Of a stretch of DNA of 64,000 bases, positions 25,619-34,683 are shown one piece after another. Source of the DNA: Streptomyces phaeoluteigriseus (GTDB taxonomy: Bacteria > Actinomycetota > Actinomycetes > Streptomycetales > Streptomycetaceae). The notes beneath the pieces were generated by a model that saw only the letters and a program-made list of their open reading frames with translations, made no database searches and was not told the origin of the DNA. The stretch covers positions 136,592 to 200,591 of the forward strand of contig NZ_MPOH02000017.1 of assembly GCF_001896135.2 (NCBI RefSeq), written 5' to 3'. The first letter of the stretch is position 1. Each line of letters opens with the position of its first letter. A program made the translations under genes and the position numbers.

Positions 25619-26701
25619 TCAGCGCTCGACTTCGCCGCGGATGAACTTCTCGACGTTCTCGTAGGCCTCGTCGTCGAAGTACTGGACCGGCGGGGACTTC
25701 ATGAAGTAGCTCGACGCCGACAGGATCGGGCCGCCGATGCCGCGGTCCTTGGCGATCTTCGCGGCGCGCAGGGCGTCGATGATGACACCTGCCGAGTTCG
25801 GGGAGTCCCAGACCTCGAGCTTGTACTCCAGGTTCAGCGGGACGTCACCGAAGGCACGGCCCTCGAGGCGGACGTACGCCCACTTGCGGTCGTCCAGCCA
25901 GGCCACGTAGTCCGAGGGACCGATGTGGACGTTCTTCTCGCCCATGTCGCGGTCGGGGATCTGCGAGGTGACGGCCTGCGTCTTCGAGATCTTCTTGGAC
26001 TCGAGGCGGTCGCGCTCCAGCATGTTCTTGAAGTCCATGTTGCCGCCGACGTTGAGCTGCATGGTGCGCTCGAGACGGACACCGCGGTCCTCGAACAGCT
26101 TCGCCATCACGCGGTGGGTGATGGTGGCTCCGACCTGCGACTTGATGTCGTCGCCGACGATCGGGACGCCGGCCTCGGTGAACTTGTCCGCCCACGACTT
26201 GGTGCCGGCGATGAAGACCGGAAGGGCGTTGACGAAGGCGACCTTGGCGTCGATGGCGCACTGGGCGTAGAACTTCGCCGCGTCCTCGGAACCGACGGGC
26301 AGGTAGCAGATGAGGACGTCGACCTGCTTGTCCTTGAGGATCTGGACGACGTCGACCGGCTCCTCGGCGGACTCCTCGATGGTCTGGCGGTAGTACTTGC
26401 CGAGACCGTCGAGGGTGTGGCCGCGCTGAACCGTGACGCCCTTGTTCGGGACGTCGCAGATCTTGATCGTGTTGTTCTCGCTGGCACCGATGGCGTCGGA
26501 GAGGTCGAGGCCGACCTTCTTCGCGTCGACGTCGAAGGCGGCGACGAACTCGACGTCACCGACGTGGTATTCCCCGAACTGCACGTGCATGAGGCCCGGG
26601 ACCTTGGACGCCGGGTCGGCGTCCTTGTAGTACTCGACGCCCTGCACCAGCGACGCCGCGCAGTTGCCCACGCCGACGATGGCTACGCGAACCGAACCCA
26701 T
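25619..26701 (-). CDS. ino1: Inositol-3-phosphate synthase
   Basis: Converts glucose 6-phosphate to 1L-myo-inositol 1-phosphate with NAD, the entry point to mycothiol and phosphatidylinositol. The 360-residue protein starts MGSVRVAIVGVGNCAASLV, the NAD-binding loop; DVDAKKVGLDLSDAI, NALPVFIAGTKSW, IVGDDIKSQVGAT and MDFKNMLERDRLESKKISKT are the conserved catalytic segments. Length matches the short actinobacterial form. ATG 26701 is chosen over 26749, whose extra residues are not family-like. It lies 44 bases downstream of padR on the same strand, an arrangement suggesting PadR control of inositol supply. Confidence 0.95.
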   Translation of the reverse strand: MGSVRVAIVGVGNCAASLVQGVEYYKDADPASKVPGLMHVQFGEYHVGDVEFVAAFDVDAKKVGLDLSDAIGASENNTIKICDVPNKGVTVQRGHTLDGLGKYYRQTIEESAEEPVDVVQILKDKQVDVLICYLPVGSEDAAKFYAQCAIDAKVAFVNALPVFIAGTKSWADKFTEAGVPIVGDDIKSQVGATITHRVMAKLFEDRGVRLERTMQLNVGGNMDFKNMLERDRLESKKISKTQAVTSQIPDRDMGEKNVHIGPSDYVAWLDDRKWAYVRLEGRAFGDVPLNLEYKLEVWDSPNSAGVIIDALRAAKIAKDRGIGGPILSASSYFMKSPPVQYFDDEAYENVEKFIRGEVER

Positions 26702-26745
26702 TCCGGTTGCTCCCTGTGTGTACGAGTGAGGCCCTGAATGGGCTC

Positions 26746-27429
26746 TCACGTGGCGGTTTCGCCGGGCGTATCCGTCCCGGGGGTGTCCCCGGGACGGGGC
26801 AGGCCGCCCGCCGATCCAGATGTGGTGTTCTGCTGAGCGGCCCCACCGGAGCCGGAACCCTTCAGGTCCCGTCCCGCCCGCTCGCTCTCGATGAGCTCGT
26901 TCAGCCAGCGCACTTCGCGCTCCACGGACTCCATTCCGTGGCGCTGGAGCTCAAGCGTGTAGTCGTCGAGGCGCTCCCTGGTGCGCGCCAGCGAGGCGCG
27001 CATCTTCTCGAGACGCTCCTCCAGGCGGCTGCGACGGCCCTCCAGGACGCGCATGCGCACATCACGGGAGGTCTGCCCGAAGAAGGCGAAGCGAGCGGCG
27101 AAGGTCTCGTCCTCGTACGCGTCCGGGCCCGTCTGGGAGAGCAGCTCCTCGAAGTGCTCCTTACCTTCCGCCGTCAGCCGGTAGACGATCTTGGCGCGGC
27201 GTCCGGTGAGAGGAGCGGCGAGGGTGTCCTCCGGGCTGTTCCCCGTCTCCTCGATCAACCAGCCGTTGGTGACCAGCGTCTTGAGGCAGGGGTAGAGGGT
27301 TCCGTAGCTGAACGCACGGAACACGCCCAGTGAGGTGTTGAGTCGTTTGCGCAGCTCGTAGCCGTGCATCGGGGACTCGCGGAGCAGGCCGAGGACGGCG
27401 AATTCGAGGATCCCGGAACGCCGGCTCAT
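26746..27429 (-). CDS. PadR-family transcriptional regulator
   Basis: A 227-residue repressor-type protein. The N-terminal winged helix is typical: LEFAVLGLLRESPMHGYELRKRL, then GVFRAFSYGTLYPCLKTLVTNGWL and YRLTAEGKEHFEELL. A helical C-terminal dimerisation region (residues about 110–185) and a disordered Gly/Thr-rich tail follow. The ATG at 27429 opens directly before the conserved domain. The gene is upstream of ino1 and faces a 35-base perfect palindrome in its own promoter, so autoregulation and co-regulation of ino1 are likely. The effector is unknown. Confidence 0.9.
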   Translation of the reverse strand: MSRRSGILEFAVLGLLRESPMHGYELRKRLNTSLGVFRAFSYGTLYPCLKTLVTNGWLIEETGNSPEDTLAAPLTGRRAKIVYRLTAEGKEHFEELLSQTGPDAYEDETFAARFAFFGQTSRDVRMRVLEGRRSRLEERLEKMRASLARTRERLDDYTLELQRHGMESVEREVRWLNELIESERAGRDLKGSGSGGAAQQNTTSGSAGGLPRPGDTPGTDTPGETAT

Positions 27430-27483
27430 CGTCGCCTCCCCTCTTCCGCGACCCGTGGTGACGGGCCCGCTGTCGGTCTTATG

Positions 27484-27518
27484 TCGTGCTGATGTATCGA
27501 CTCGATACATCAGCACGA
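27484..27518. promoter_or_regulatory. Probable PadR operator, 35-base perfect palindrome
   Basis: Two 17-base arms (27484–27500 and 27502–27518) are exact inverted repeats about a single C. The core ATGTATCGA/TCGATACAT contains the ATGT...ACAT pattern of PadR operators. It lies 55 bases upstream of padR in the 384-base spacer to the divergent PBP gene; no gene is seen elsewhere in that spacer. Confidence 0.78.
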
Positions 27519-27583
27519 TAGAACGACCTCCCGGCTGGGACAAGGGGGGTGATGGTGAACGGGATCACATCACGGTTTCGTTG

Positions 27584-27598
27584 CAGGCAAGTTGCCTG
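27584..27598. repeat. 15-base palindrome upstream of the PBP gene
   Basis: CAGGCAA-G-TTGCCTG, a perfect inverted repeat with a one-base centre, in the padR–PBP spacer. It could be an operator for the PBP gene; no protein is suggested by the sequence. Confidence 0.45.
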
Positions 27599-27813
27599 AT
27601 TTGGGGTGAACTTCGGGGCTAGGCAGGCTTTGACGGTGCGTAGTCTGTGCGCCATGCAAACCACCGGGACTCGCGTGACGCCGGGGGGCGTCGAGTTCCC
27701 CGGTGCAGTACGGGTGAATGCGCCAGGCACCCCATCCGTACTTCGGGGGGACAGGAAACCAGCCGCCGTTTCCAGGCGCGCACGGATGCGCCTGCCCGAG
27801 GAGTAGTCGTTCG

Positions 27814-30504
27814 ATGAGCGAGCACCGTCGCAAACCGCCGCAGTCGCAGGAAGGCGGACGTGCCGCGGCCCGACGCGGCCAGTCCGGTTCGTCCTCCGGC
27901 CGCCGTGCGGCACCGCGAGGCGCCACCGGGTCTCCTTCCGACTCGTACGGGTCGGGTTTCCACGGGCCTGGAGGCGAAGAGCCGTCGTCCGGTGGCCGTG
28001 CCGACGCCCGGCGCGCGGCACAGAGAAGCACGGGTGGGCGGCGCCGAGGCGCCGAGCCCGCGGGAGGCCGCCGAGGGGGTCCGTCCGGCCCTCCGGGCCG
28101 GGGCAGAGGGCGCCCGGAGCCCGGCAAGAAGCGCCTGATCGACTATCCGCGCGCCGGCAGGTACGGCTGGCAGCGCTGGGTGCCGTCCTGGAAGCTCGTC
28201 ACCGGCCTGTTCGTCGGGTTCATGGGCAGCCTGGTCGCGGTGGCGGGCGTCGGGTACGCCATGGTCGGCGTCCCGAAGGTCGCCGAGACGGCCACGGCGC
28301 AGAACAACGTCTACTACTGGGCCGACGGCACCCAGATGGTCGCCACCGGTGGTGAGACGAACCGCCAGATCATCGATCTCTCGCAGATCCCCGAGGCGAT
28401 GCGCTGGGCGGTGATCTCGCAGGAGAACAAGACCTTCTACGACGACAGCGGCATCGACCCCAAGGGCATCGCGCGCGCGGTGCTCAACATGGCGCGGGGC
28501 GGACAGACGCAGGGTGGCTCGACCATCACCCAGCAGTACGTCAAGAACGCCATGCTGAACGACCAGTCCCAGACGATCTCCCGGAAGTTCAAGGAGATCT
28601 TCGTCTCGATCAAGGTCGGGGCGGAGGAGGACAAGGACGACATCATCGAGGGCTACCTGAACTCGGCGTACTACGGGCGCAACGCCTACGGCATTCAGGC
28701 GGCCGCCCGCGCGTACTTCGACAAGGACGCCATCGACCTCAACGAGGGTGAGTGCGCCTTCCTGGCCGCCACGCTGAAGGGCGCCACCTACTACGACCCG
28801 GCAGGAGCCCGCTCCATCGACCCGACCGGCGCGACGCCGGAGGCCAACAGCAGGCGGGCGCTGAACCAGATGCAGGACACCCTCGACAAGATGGTCGAGT
28901 ACAAGCACCTGGACGCCGCGACGCGGGCCAAGTACACCACGCTGCCCGCGTGGAAGAACCCGCGCTCGAACACCCAGCTGAGCGGTCAGGTCGGTTACCT
29001 CGTCGACCTGGCCAACAGCTATGTGATCACCAACAGCAAGGAAACGGGGATCACCCAGGACAAGCTTCAGCAGGGTGGCTACTCGATCCACACGACTTTC
29101 GACAAGAACAAGGTCAAGGAACTCGAGACGGCGGTCTCGAAGGTTCAGAAGGCCAACATCAAGCCGAAGGAACGTCCTGAGACGGACACGCACGTCCAGT
29201 TCGGCGGGGCTTCCGTCAACCCGGCGACCGGTGCCATCGAGGCGATCTACGGCGGTGAGGACGCTACCAAGCACTTCACCAACAACGCCGACCAGACCGG
29301 TGCCCAGGTGGGTTCGACGTTCAAGCCGTTCGTCCTCGCGGCGGCGATGACCTGGGGCGTCCGTGACAAGGACCTGGGGTCGTCGCAGGCCCAGGACGAG
29401 CGCACCATCGTGTCCCCCGAGAGCCTGTTCAGCGGCAAGAACAAGCTCAAGATCAAGAACTACGACGGGACGATCTGGAAGAACGAGAAGGGCGAGGAGT
29501 GGCTTCAGACCAATGACGGCCAGGCCTCCTACGGCACCCCGCCCAACTTCAAGATCGACCTGCGTGAGGCAATGCGTGAGTCGGTGAACTCCGCCTTCGT
29601 CCAGCTGGGGATGGATGTCGGCCTGGACAAGGTGAAGGGGGCTGCGCTAAGCGCCGGCCTGAAGCCGGGCAGTCTGACCGGCGCCGGCTTCCCGTCGTTC
29701 TCGATCGGCATCTCCGACCCGAGCGCGATCCGGATGGCGGGCTCCTACGCCACCTTCGCGGCGAGCGGCAAGCAGCGTGACCCCTACTCGGTCCAGAAGG
29801 TCACGAGCCAGGACGGTGTGATCTACACGCACAAGACCGCCACGAAGCAGGCGTTCACCTCGAAGGTCGCCGACAACGTCACGGACATTCTGAAGACCGT
29901 GGTCGAGAAGGGAACCGGCACCGCCGCGCAGTTGCCCGGTCGTGAGGTGGCCGGCAAGACCGGTACCACCGACGGCAACAAGTCGGCCTGGTTCGTCGGC
30001 TACACGCCGCAGCTGTCGACCGCGATCACCATGTTCCGGTACGACGACGACGAGACGAAGAAGAACCGTACGTTCCTGGAGATGTTCGGCACGGGTGGCC
30101 AGAAGAAGATCCATGGTGCCTCGTTCCCGGCGGAGATCTGGCACGACTACATGGCCGAGGCCATGAAGGACCTGCCGAAGAAGGGCTTCCCGGCCCCCCA
30201 GCCCATTGGCGAGGTCGTCAACGAGGACCCGCTTCCGTCGCCCAGTCCGTCGGTCACGGAGAGCGAGAAAGCGAGCCCTTCGCCGTCCCCGAGCCCCAGT
30301 GAGTCGGAGCCCGAGCCGTCGCCCTCCCCGTCCGATACCTGCGACAGCTTCTTCGGTTGCGAGGACGACTCGGGCGGCGTGAACGGCGGAGGCGACAACG
30401 GCGGCACCGGCGAGGCAAGTCCCTCGCCATCCCCCAGCGACAGCGGGGATGACACCAGAGGCAACGCCAACGGCGGGAACTTCTTCGGAGGATCAAGCGG
30501 TTAG
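27814..30504 (+). CDS. Bifunctional class A penicillin-binding protein
   Basis: Polymerises and crosslinks peptidoglycan outside the membrane. The 896-residue protein starts at ATG 27814 after GAGGAG. About 115 basic Arg/Gly/Ser residues precede one membrane anchor (LVTGLFVGFMGSLVAVAGVG). The GT51 glycosyltransferase domain contains SQENKTFYDD (Glu204) and QGGSTITQQYVKN. The transpeptidase domain has STFK (Ser501), SVN (590–592) and KTGT (from 715). A low-complexity tail of PSPSPS repeats and Gly/Asp-rich sequence ends the protein. The long basic N-terminus is typical of Streptomyces PBPs. It is probably SCO3901-like. Confidence 0.94.
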   Translation: MSEHRRKPPQSQEGGRAAARRGQSGSSSGRRAAPRGATGSPSDSYGSGFHGPGGEEPSSGGRADARRAAQRSTGGRRRGAEPAGGRRGGPSGPPGRGRGRPEPGKKRLIDYPRAGRYGWQRWVPSWKLVTGLFVGFMGSLVAVAGVGYAMVGVPKVAETATAQNNVYYWADGTQMVATGGETNRQIIDLSQIPEAMRWAVISQENKTFYDDSGIDPKGIARAVLNMARGGQTQGGSTITQQYVKNAMLNDQSQTISRKFKEIFVSIKVGAEEDKDDIIEGYLNSAYYGRNAYGIQAAARAYFDKDAIDLNEGECAFLAATLKGATYYDPAGARSIDPTGATPEANSRRALNQMQDTLDKMVEYKHLDAATRAKYTTLPAWKNPRSNTQLSGQVGYLVDLANSYVITNSKETGITQDKLQQGGYSIHTTFDKNKVKELETAVSKVQKANIKPKERPETDTHVQFGGASVNPATGAIEAIYGGEDATKHFTNNADQTGAQVGSTFKPFVLAAAMTWGVRDKDLGSSQAQDERTIVSPESLFSGKNKLKIKNYDGTIWKNEKGEEWLQTNDGQASYGTPPNFKIDLREAMRESVNSAFVQLGMDVGLDKVKGAALSAGLKPGSLTGAGFPSFSIGISDPSAIRMAGSYATFAASGKQRDPYSVQKVTSQDGVIYTHKTATKQAFTSKVADNVTDILKTVVEKGTGTAAQLPGREVAGKTGTTDGNKSAWFVGYTPQLSTAITMFRYDDDETKKNRTFLEMFGTGGQKKIHGASFPAEIWHDYMAEAMKDLPKKGFPAPQPIGEVVNEDPLPSPSPSVTESEKASPSPSPSPSESEPEPSPSPSDTCDSFFGCEDDSGGVNGGGDNGGTGEASPSPSPSDSGDDTRGNANGGNFFGGSSG

Positions 30505-30527
30505 TCGCGCAATCGCCCCGCACGGGC

Positions 30528-30541
30528 GTTTCACGTGAAAC
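30528..30541. other. parS: parS site (exact), after the PBP gene
   Basis: Exact GTTTCACGTGAAAC, first of two sites 22 bases apart, centre to centre, between the PBP stop and its terminator. Confidence 0.95.
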
Positions 30542-30549
30542 ATGCGGAT

Positions 30550-30563
30550 GTTTCACGTGAAAC
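30550..30563. other. parS: parS site (exact), second of a pair
   Basis: Exact GTTTCACGTGAAAC, 8 bases after the site at 30528–30541. Its last base is the first base of the following terminator stem. Confidence 0.95.
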
Positions 30564-30600
30564 GAGGGCCGCCTCACCGGACCAGGTGGGGCGGCCCTCG
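30563..30600 (+). terminator. Terminator after the PBP gene
   Basis: A 16-base-pair stem (30563–30578 with 30585–30600) with one G·T pair and a 6-base loop, followed by GTGTTTTGC. It abuts a parS pair. Confidence 0.85.
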
Positions 30601-30635
30601 GTGTTTTGCTAGGTCCGTACGGCAGGATGTGAGCC

Positions 30636-32135
30636 ATGCCCAGTGCAGAATCGACGCCAGCGCGCGTGCACGAGCCGGAGCCGGTGCGGCCGACCAGGAA
30701 TGACGAGGTGGCCGCGGCCGGGAGTGAGCTGATCGGTGGCCCTCTGGGGCGGCGAGCCCTCACCGGGACGTCCTGGCTGTCTCCTGTCCGGGTCGTCGCG
30801 CTCGTCGCCATCGGGATGTTCGCCCTCGGACTGATCCAGAAGGCGCCTTGCTACAACGGCGGCTGGTTCTTCGGTGCGGTCTCCCAGTACACGCATGCCT
30901 GTTACTCGGACATCCCGCACCTGTACCAGGGGCGTGGATTCGCCGACGGACTCGTGCCGTATTTCGACAAGCTTCCCGGCGACATGCAGTACCTCGAATA
31001 CCCGGTCCTCACCGGAGTCTTCATGGAGGTCGCCGCCTGGCTGACGCCGGGCAGCGGCAGCGCCCAGCACCAGGGGCAGTGGTACTGGATGGTCAACGCC
31101 GGGATGCTGATGGCGTGCGCGGCCGTCATGGCCGTATGCGTGGCCCGGACGCACGCCCGGCGGCCCTGGGACGGTCTGCTGGTGGCCCTGGCGCCGGCAT
31201 TCGCCCTCACCGCCACCATCAACTGGGATCTGCTGGCGGTCGCTCTGACGGCCGCGGCGATGCTGATGTGGTCACGAGGCCGGGCGCTCGCGTTCGGCGT
31301 CCTGCTGGGACTGGCCACCGCCGCAAAGCTCTACCCCGTCTTCCTCCTGGGTCCGCTGTTCGTCCTGTGCTGGCGGGCTGGGAAGTGGCGGGACTTCGGC
31401 ACGGCACTGGGCGGTGCGCTCGTCGCCTGGCTGGTGGTGAACCTGCCGGTGCTGCTCTTCGCCTTCGAAGGCTGGTCGAAGTTCTACACGTTCAGCCAGG
31501 AGCGGGGTGTCGACTTCGGGTCGTTCTGGCTGATCCTGGCCCAGAACTCCAGCGATCCGCTCACCACCGACAGCGTCAACACCCTGGCCACGCTTCTGGT
31601 CGTGGTGTGCGGACTGGGCATCGGGGTGCTGACGCTGACCGCTCCGCGGCGACCCCGCTTCGCCCAACTGGCCTTCCTGATCGTGGCGGCCTTCATCCTC
31701 ACCAACAAGGTCTACTCGCCGCAGTACGTCCTGTGGCTCGTGCCGCTGGCCGTACTGGCCCGGCCGAAGTGGCGGGACTTCCTGATCTGGCAGGCCTGCG
31801 AGGTGGCGTACTTCCTCGGTATCTGGCTGTATCTCGCGTACACCACCAGCGGAGACGCCCACAAGGGACTGCCGACCGACGGCTATCACTGGGCCATCGG
31901 CGTGCACCTGCTCGGGACGCTCTACCTGTGCGTCATGGTCGTGCGGGACATCCTGGTGCCCGAGCGGGACGTCGTCCGCCAGGCCGGGGACGACGATCCC
32001 TCGGGTGGGGTGCTCGACGGCGCGGAGGACGTGTTCGTCTTCGGGGCCGCGCCCCGTCCCGCCCGGCACGCGGCCCACTTCGACGGACCGCAGGTGGAGT
32101 GGGGCAAACGGGATCCAGCCGATAGTTCGCCCTGA
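30636..32135 (+). CDS. Polytopic GT87-like glycosyltransferase
   Basis: A 499-residue membrane protein with about ten hydrophobic helices. It resembles the DUF2029/GT87 family, which uses polyprenyl-phosphate mannose to mannosylate lipids or glycans outside the membrane. Family-like features are YTHACYSDIPHLYQGRGFADG in the first external loop with its acidic residue, the conserved LEYPVLTG segment, and ATAAKLYPVFLLGPLF in the middle. The C-terminal 75 residues are cytosolic and polar. It follows the PBP gene after a terminator, so it probably has its own promoter. Sugar and acceptor are unknown. Confidence 0.8.
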   Translation: MPSAESTPARVHEPEPVRPTRNDEVAAAGSELIGGPLGRRALTGTSWLSPVRVVALVAIGMFALGLIQKAPCYNGGWFFGAVSQYTHACYSDIPHLYQGRGFADGLVPYFDKLPGDMQYLEYPVLTGVFMEVAAWLTPGSGSAQHQGQWYWMVNAGMLMACAAVMAVCVARTHARRPWDGLLVALAPAFALTATINWDLLAVALTAAAMLMWSRGRALAFGVLLGLATAAKLYPVFLLGPLFVLCWRAGKWRDFGTALGGALVAWLVVNLPVLLFAFEGWSKFYTFSQERGVDFGSFWLILAQNSSDPLTTDSVNTLATLLVVVCGLGIGVLTLTAPRRPRFAQLAFLIVAAFILTNKVYSPQYVLWLVPLAVLARPKWRDFLIWQACEVAYFLGIWLYLAYTTSGDAHKGLPTDGYHWAIGVHLLGTLYLCVMVVRDILVPERDVVRQAGDDDPSGGVLDGAEDVFVFGAAPRPARHAAHFDGPQVEWGKRDPADSSP

Positions 32136-32161
32136 GCGAACGCAGAGTGGTGGCGTTCACG

Positions 32162-32200
32162 CGTAAGGCCGTACACGGAGGCTCCGTGTACGGCCTTACG
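32162..32200 (+). terminator. Perfect 18-base-pair bidirectional terminator
   Basis: Arms 32162–32179 and 32183–32200 are exact complements with a 3-base loop (GGC), sitting between the convergent GT87-like and racemase-like genes. Confidence 0.93.
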
Positions 32201-32215
32201 TCGTCGCTGCGCTGC

Positions 32216-33247
32216 TCAGCGGTCCATGATGCGGTCGAACTGCGTGGTGGTGTGCCGCAGATGGGCCACCAGCTCGTCCCCGACCGTCGGCTCCGGTGCG
32301 TCCGAGGGGACGAACAGGATGGACACCTGCATGTGCGGGGGCTCGGCGAACCACCGCTGCTTGCCGCCCCAGACGAACGGCGACAGGTTCCTGTTCACCG
32401 TGGCCAGGCCGGCGCGCGCGACGCCCTTGGCGCGCGGCATGACGCCGTGCAGGGCCTTGGGGGCCTCCAGCCCCACCCCGTGCGACGTACCGCCCGCCAC
32501 GACCACCAGGTAGCCGTCGGAGGCCGCCTTCTGCTGCCGGTAGCCGAAGCGGTCGCCCTTGGAGACACGCGTGACGTCCAGGACGGCGCCGCGGTACTCG
32601 GTCGCCTCGTGGTCCCCCAGCCACAGCCGCGTGCCGATGCGGGCACGGAAACGGGTCTGCGGGAACTGCTGCTGCAGGCGGGCGAGTTCATCGGCCTTGA
32701 GGTGGCTCACGAACATCGTGTGCAGCGGCAGCCGGGCCGCGCGCAGCCGGTCCATCCAGCCGATGACCTCCTCGACGGCGTCCGAGCCGTCGGTACGGTC
32801 CAGCGGCAGATGGATGGCGAAGCCCTCCAGGCGGACGTTCTCTATGGCGGCGTGCAACTGCGGCAGGTCCTGCTCGCTGATGCCGTGCCGCTTCATCGAG
32901 GACATCACCTCGATCACCACGCGGGCACCCACGAGACCGTAGACGCCGTCGATCGACGACACCGACCGCACGACTCGGTCGGGCAGCGGGACGGGCTCCT
33001 CACCGCGCCGGTACGGCGTCAGCACCAGTAGGTCACCGCCGAAGAAGTCCTTGATGCGCGCGGCCTCGTACGTCGTGCCGACGGCGAGGATGTCCGACCC
33101 CAGCCGGGTGGCCTCCTCGGCCAGCCGCTCATGCCCGAAGCCGTAGCCGTTGCCCTTGCAGACCGGGACGAGCCCCGGGAACTGCTCCTGCACGTGCTTG
33201 TGGTGCGCCCGCCAGCGCGCGGTGTCGACGTAGAGCGTGAGCGCCAT
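32216..33247 (-). CDS. Alanine racemase N-terminal-domain PLP protein
   Basis: A 343-residue PLP-fold protein. The segment VPVCKGNGYGFGHERLAEEA matches the PLP-binding VxKADAYGHG motif of alanine racemase, keeping the Lys. TRLWLGDHEA and VSKGDRFGYR resemble parts of the beta-domain, but the C-terminus lacks a clear racemase Tyr motif, so racemase activity is uncertain. It lies 92 bases downstream of femX on the same strand, within a wall-synthesis neighbourhood, suggesting a role in amino-acid supply for peptidoglycan. The ATG at 33247 follows a moderate AGGTTCCAGG ribosome-binding site. Confidence 0.8.
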   Translation of the reverse strand: MALTLYVDTARWRAHHKHVQEQFPGLVPVCKGNGYGFGHERLAEEATRLGSDILAVGTTYEAARIKDFFGGDLLVLTPYRRGEEPVPLPDRVVRSVSSIDGVYGLVGARVVIEVMSSMKRHGISEQDLPQLHAAIENVRLEGFAIHLPLDRTDGSDAVEEVIGWMDRLRAARLPLHTMFVSHLKADELARLQQQFPQTRFRARIGTRLWLGDHEATEYRGAVLDVTRVSKGDRFGYRQQKAASDGYLVVVAGGTSHGVGLEAPKALHGVMPRAKGVARAGLATVNRNLSPFVWGGKQRWFAEPPHMQVSILFVPSDAPEPTVGDELVAHLRHTTTQFDRIMDR

Positions 33248-33339
33248 GGCCGGACCTGGAACCTTTCTCGTGGCTGCGGTGATTCAGAGGTGGGGAAGCT
33301 GTCGAGACGTATGACGCCATCGAAGCAGCTGACGGGTGC

Positions 33340-34461
33340 TCAGCGACGCGACATGTAGATGTCGAGCGCCTTGTGGAGCAACTTGTTCAGCGGGAAGTCC
33401 CACTCGCCCAGGTACTCGGCGGCCTGGCCGCCCGTGCCGACCTTGAACTGGATCAGGCCGAACAGGTGGTCCGACTCGTCCAGGGAGTCGGAGATGCCGC
33501 GCAGGTCGTACACGGAGGCGCCGAGCGCGTAGGCGTCGCGCAGCATCCGCCACTGCATGGCGTTCGAGGGGCGGAACTCGCGGCCGATGTTGTCGGAGGC
33601 GCCGTAGGAGTACCAGACGTGTCCGCCGACGATCAGCATGGTCGCCGCCGAAAGGTTCACGCCGTTGTGGCGGGCGAAGTACAGGCGCATGCGGTTGGGG
33701 TCCTCGGTGTTGAGGGCTGTCCACATGCGCTGGAAGTACGACAGCGGGCGGGGCCGGAAGTGGTCGCGCACAGCCGTGATCTCGTAGAGGCGCTGCCACT
33801 CCTCGAGGTCGTGGTAGCCGCCCTGGACGACCTCGACACCGGCCTTCTCGGCCTTCTTGATGTTGCGGCGCCAGAGCTGGTTGAAGTTCCTGTGGACCTC
33901 TTCGAGGGAACGGTTCGCCAGCGGCACCTGGTACACGTAGCGCGGCTGGACGTCGCCGAAGCCGGCACCGCCGTCCTCGCCCTGCTGCCAGCCCATCCGG
34001 CGCAGCTTGTCGGCCACCTCGAACGCTCGCGGTTCGATGAAGTCGGCCTCGATGTCGCGCAGTCGCTTCACGTCCGGGTTCTGGATGCCCGCCTTGATGG
34101 AGACGGCCTCCCAGCGCCGGATGATCACCGGCGGGCCCATCTTCACGGAGAAGGCGCCCTGCTGCTTGAGGTGCGCGAGCATCGGTTCCAGCCACTCGGT
34201 CAGATTCGGCGCGTACCAGTTGATGACCGGACCCTCGGGCAGATACGCGAGGTAGCGCTTGATCTTGGGCAGTTGGCGGTAGAGGACGAGGCCCGCACCG
34301 ACGAGTTCACCGGTCCTGCCGTCGAACCAGCCGAGGCTCTCCGACCGCCACTCGGCCTTGACATCGGCCCAGGCCGGAACCTGCATGTGGCTCGCCGACG
34401 GCAGGCTCTGGATGTACGCCAGATGCTGCTCGCGGCTGATCGTCCTCAGGGTCAGGCTCAT
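33340..34461 (-). CDS. femX: FemX-type peptidoglycan bridge aminoacyltransferase
   Basis: Uses glycyl-tRNA to add the first bridge residue to the peptidoglycan precursor. The 373-residue protein shows the FemABX pattern: two GNAT-like halves, MGPPVIIRRWEAVSI, and NFNQLWRRNIKKAEKAGVEVV in the central region, then SAATMLIVGGHVWYSYGASD and LRGISDSLDESDHLFGLIQFKVG near the end. In S. coelicolor, femX (SCO3904 as I recall) is essential unless VanK replaces it, and the position matches. The ATG at 34461 gives MSLTLRTISREQHLAYI. The racemase-like gene follows on the same strand. Confidence 0.9.
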   Translation of the reverse strand: MSLTLRTISREQHLAYIQSLPSASHMQVPAWADVKAEWRSESLGWFDGRTGELVGAGLVLYRQLPKIKRYLAYLPEGPVINWYAPNLTEWLEPMLAHLKQQGAFSVKMGPPVIIRRWEAVSIKAGIQNPDVKRLRDIEADFIEPRAFEVADKLRRMGWQQGEDGGAGFGDVQPRYVYQVPLANRSLEEVHRNFNQLWRRNIKKAEKAGVEVVQGGYHDLEEWQRLYEITAVRDHFRPRPLSYFQRMWTALNTEDPNRMRLYFARHNGVNLSAATMLIVGGHVWYSYGASDNIGREFRPSNAMQWRMLRDAYALGASVYDLRGISDSLDESDHLFGLIQFKVGTGGQAAEYLGEWDFPLNKLLHKALDIYMSRR

Positions 34462-34568
34462 TCGGGGCGCTCCTCGGGCTGGTGTGTCCCCATGGGTACA
34501 GGGGCTCCGGCTCTCGGGCCGAAGCCTACTGCGCCGCGGGAGCGCCCCGACTGGGCGTACGGCACCTT

Positions 34569-34596
34569 CGCCCCGGCCTTGTGGACGGCCGGGGCG
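34569..34596 (-). terminator. Terminator-like hairpin after the small membrane gene
   Basis: CGCCCCGGCC (34569–34578) pairs perfectly with GGCCGGGGCG (34587–34596), loop of 8 bases containing GTGGA. It is downstream of the gene at 34684–34995 on the minus strand. Confidence 0.7.
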
Positions 34597-34683
34597 TTCC
34601 GCCGGGGCGGAGTTGGTCCGGAGCGGCTTTCTCCGCCGACGATGTCGGTGCTGCCCGTGGATGCCGGACCGGGGTCGGTCAGG

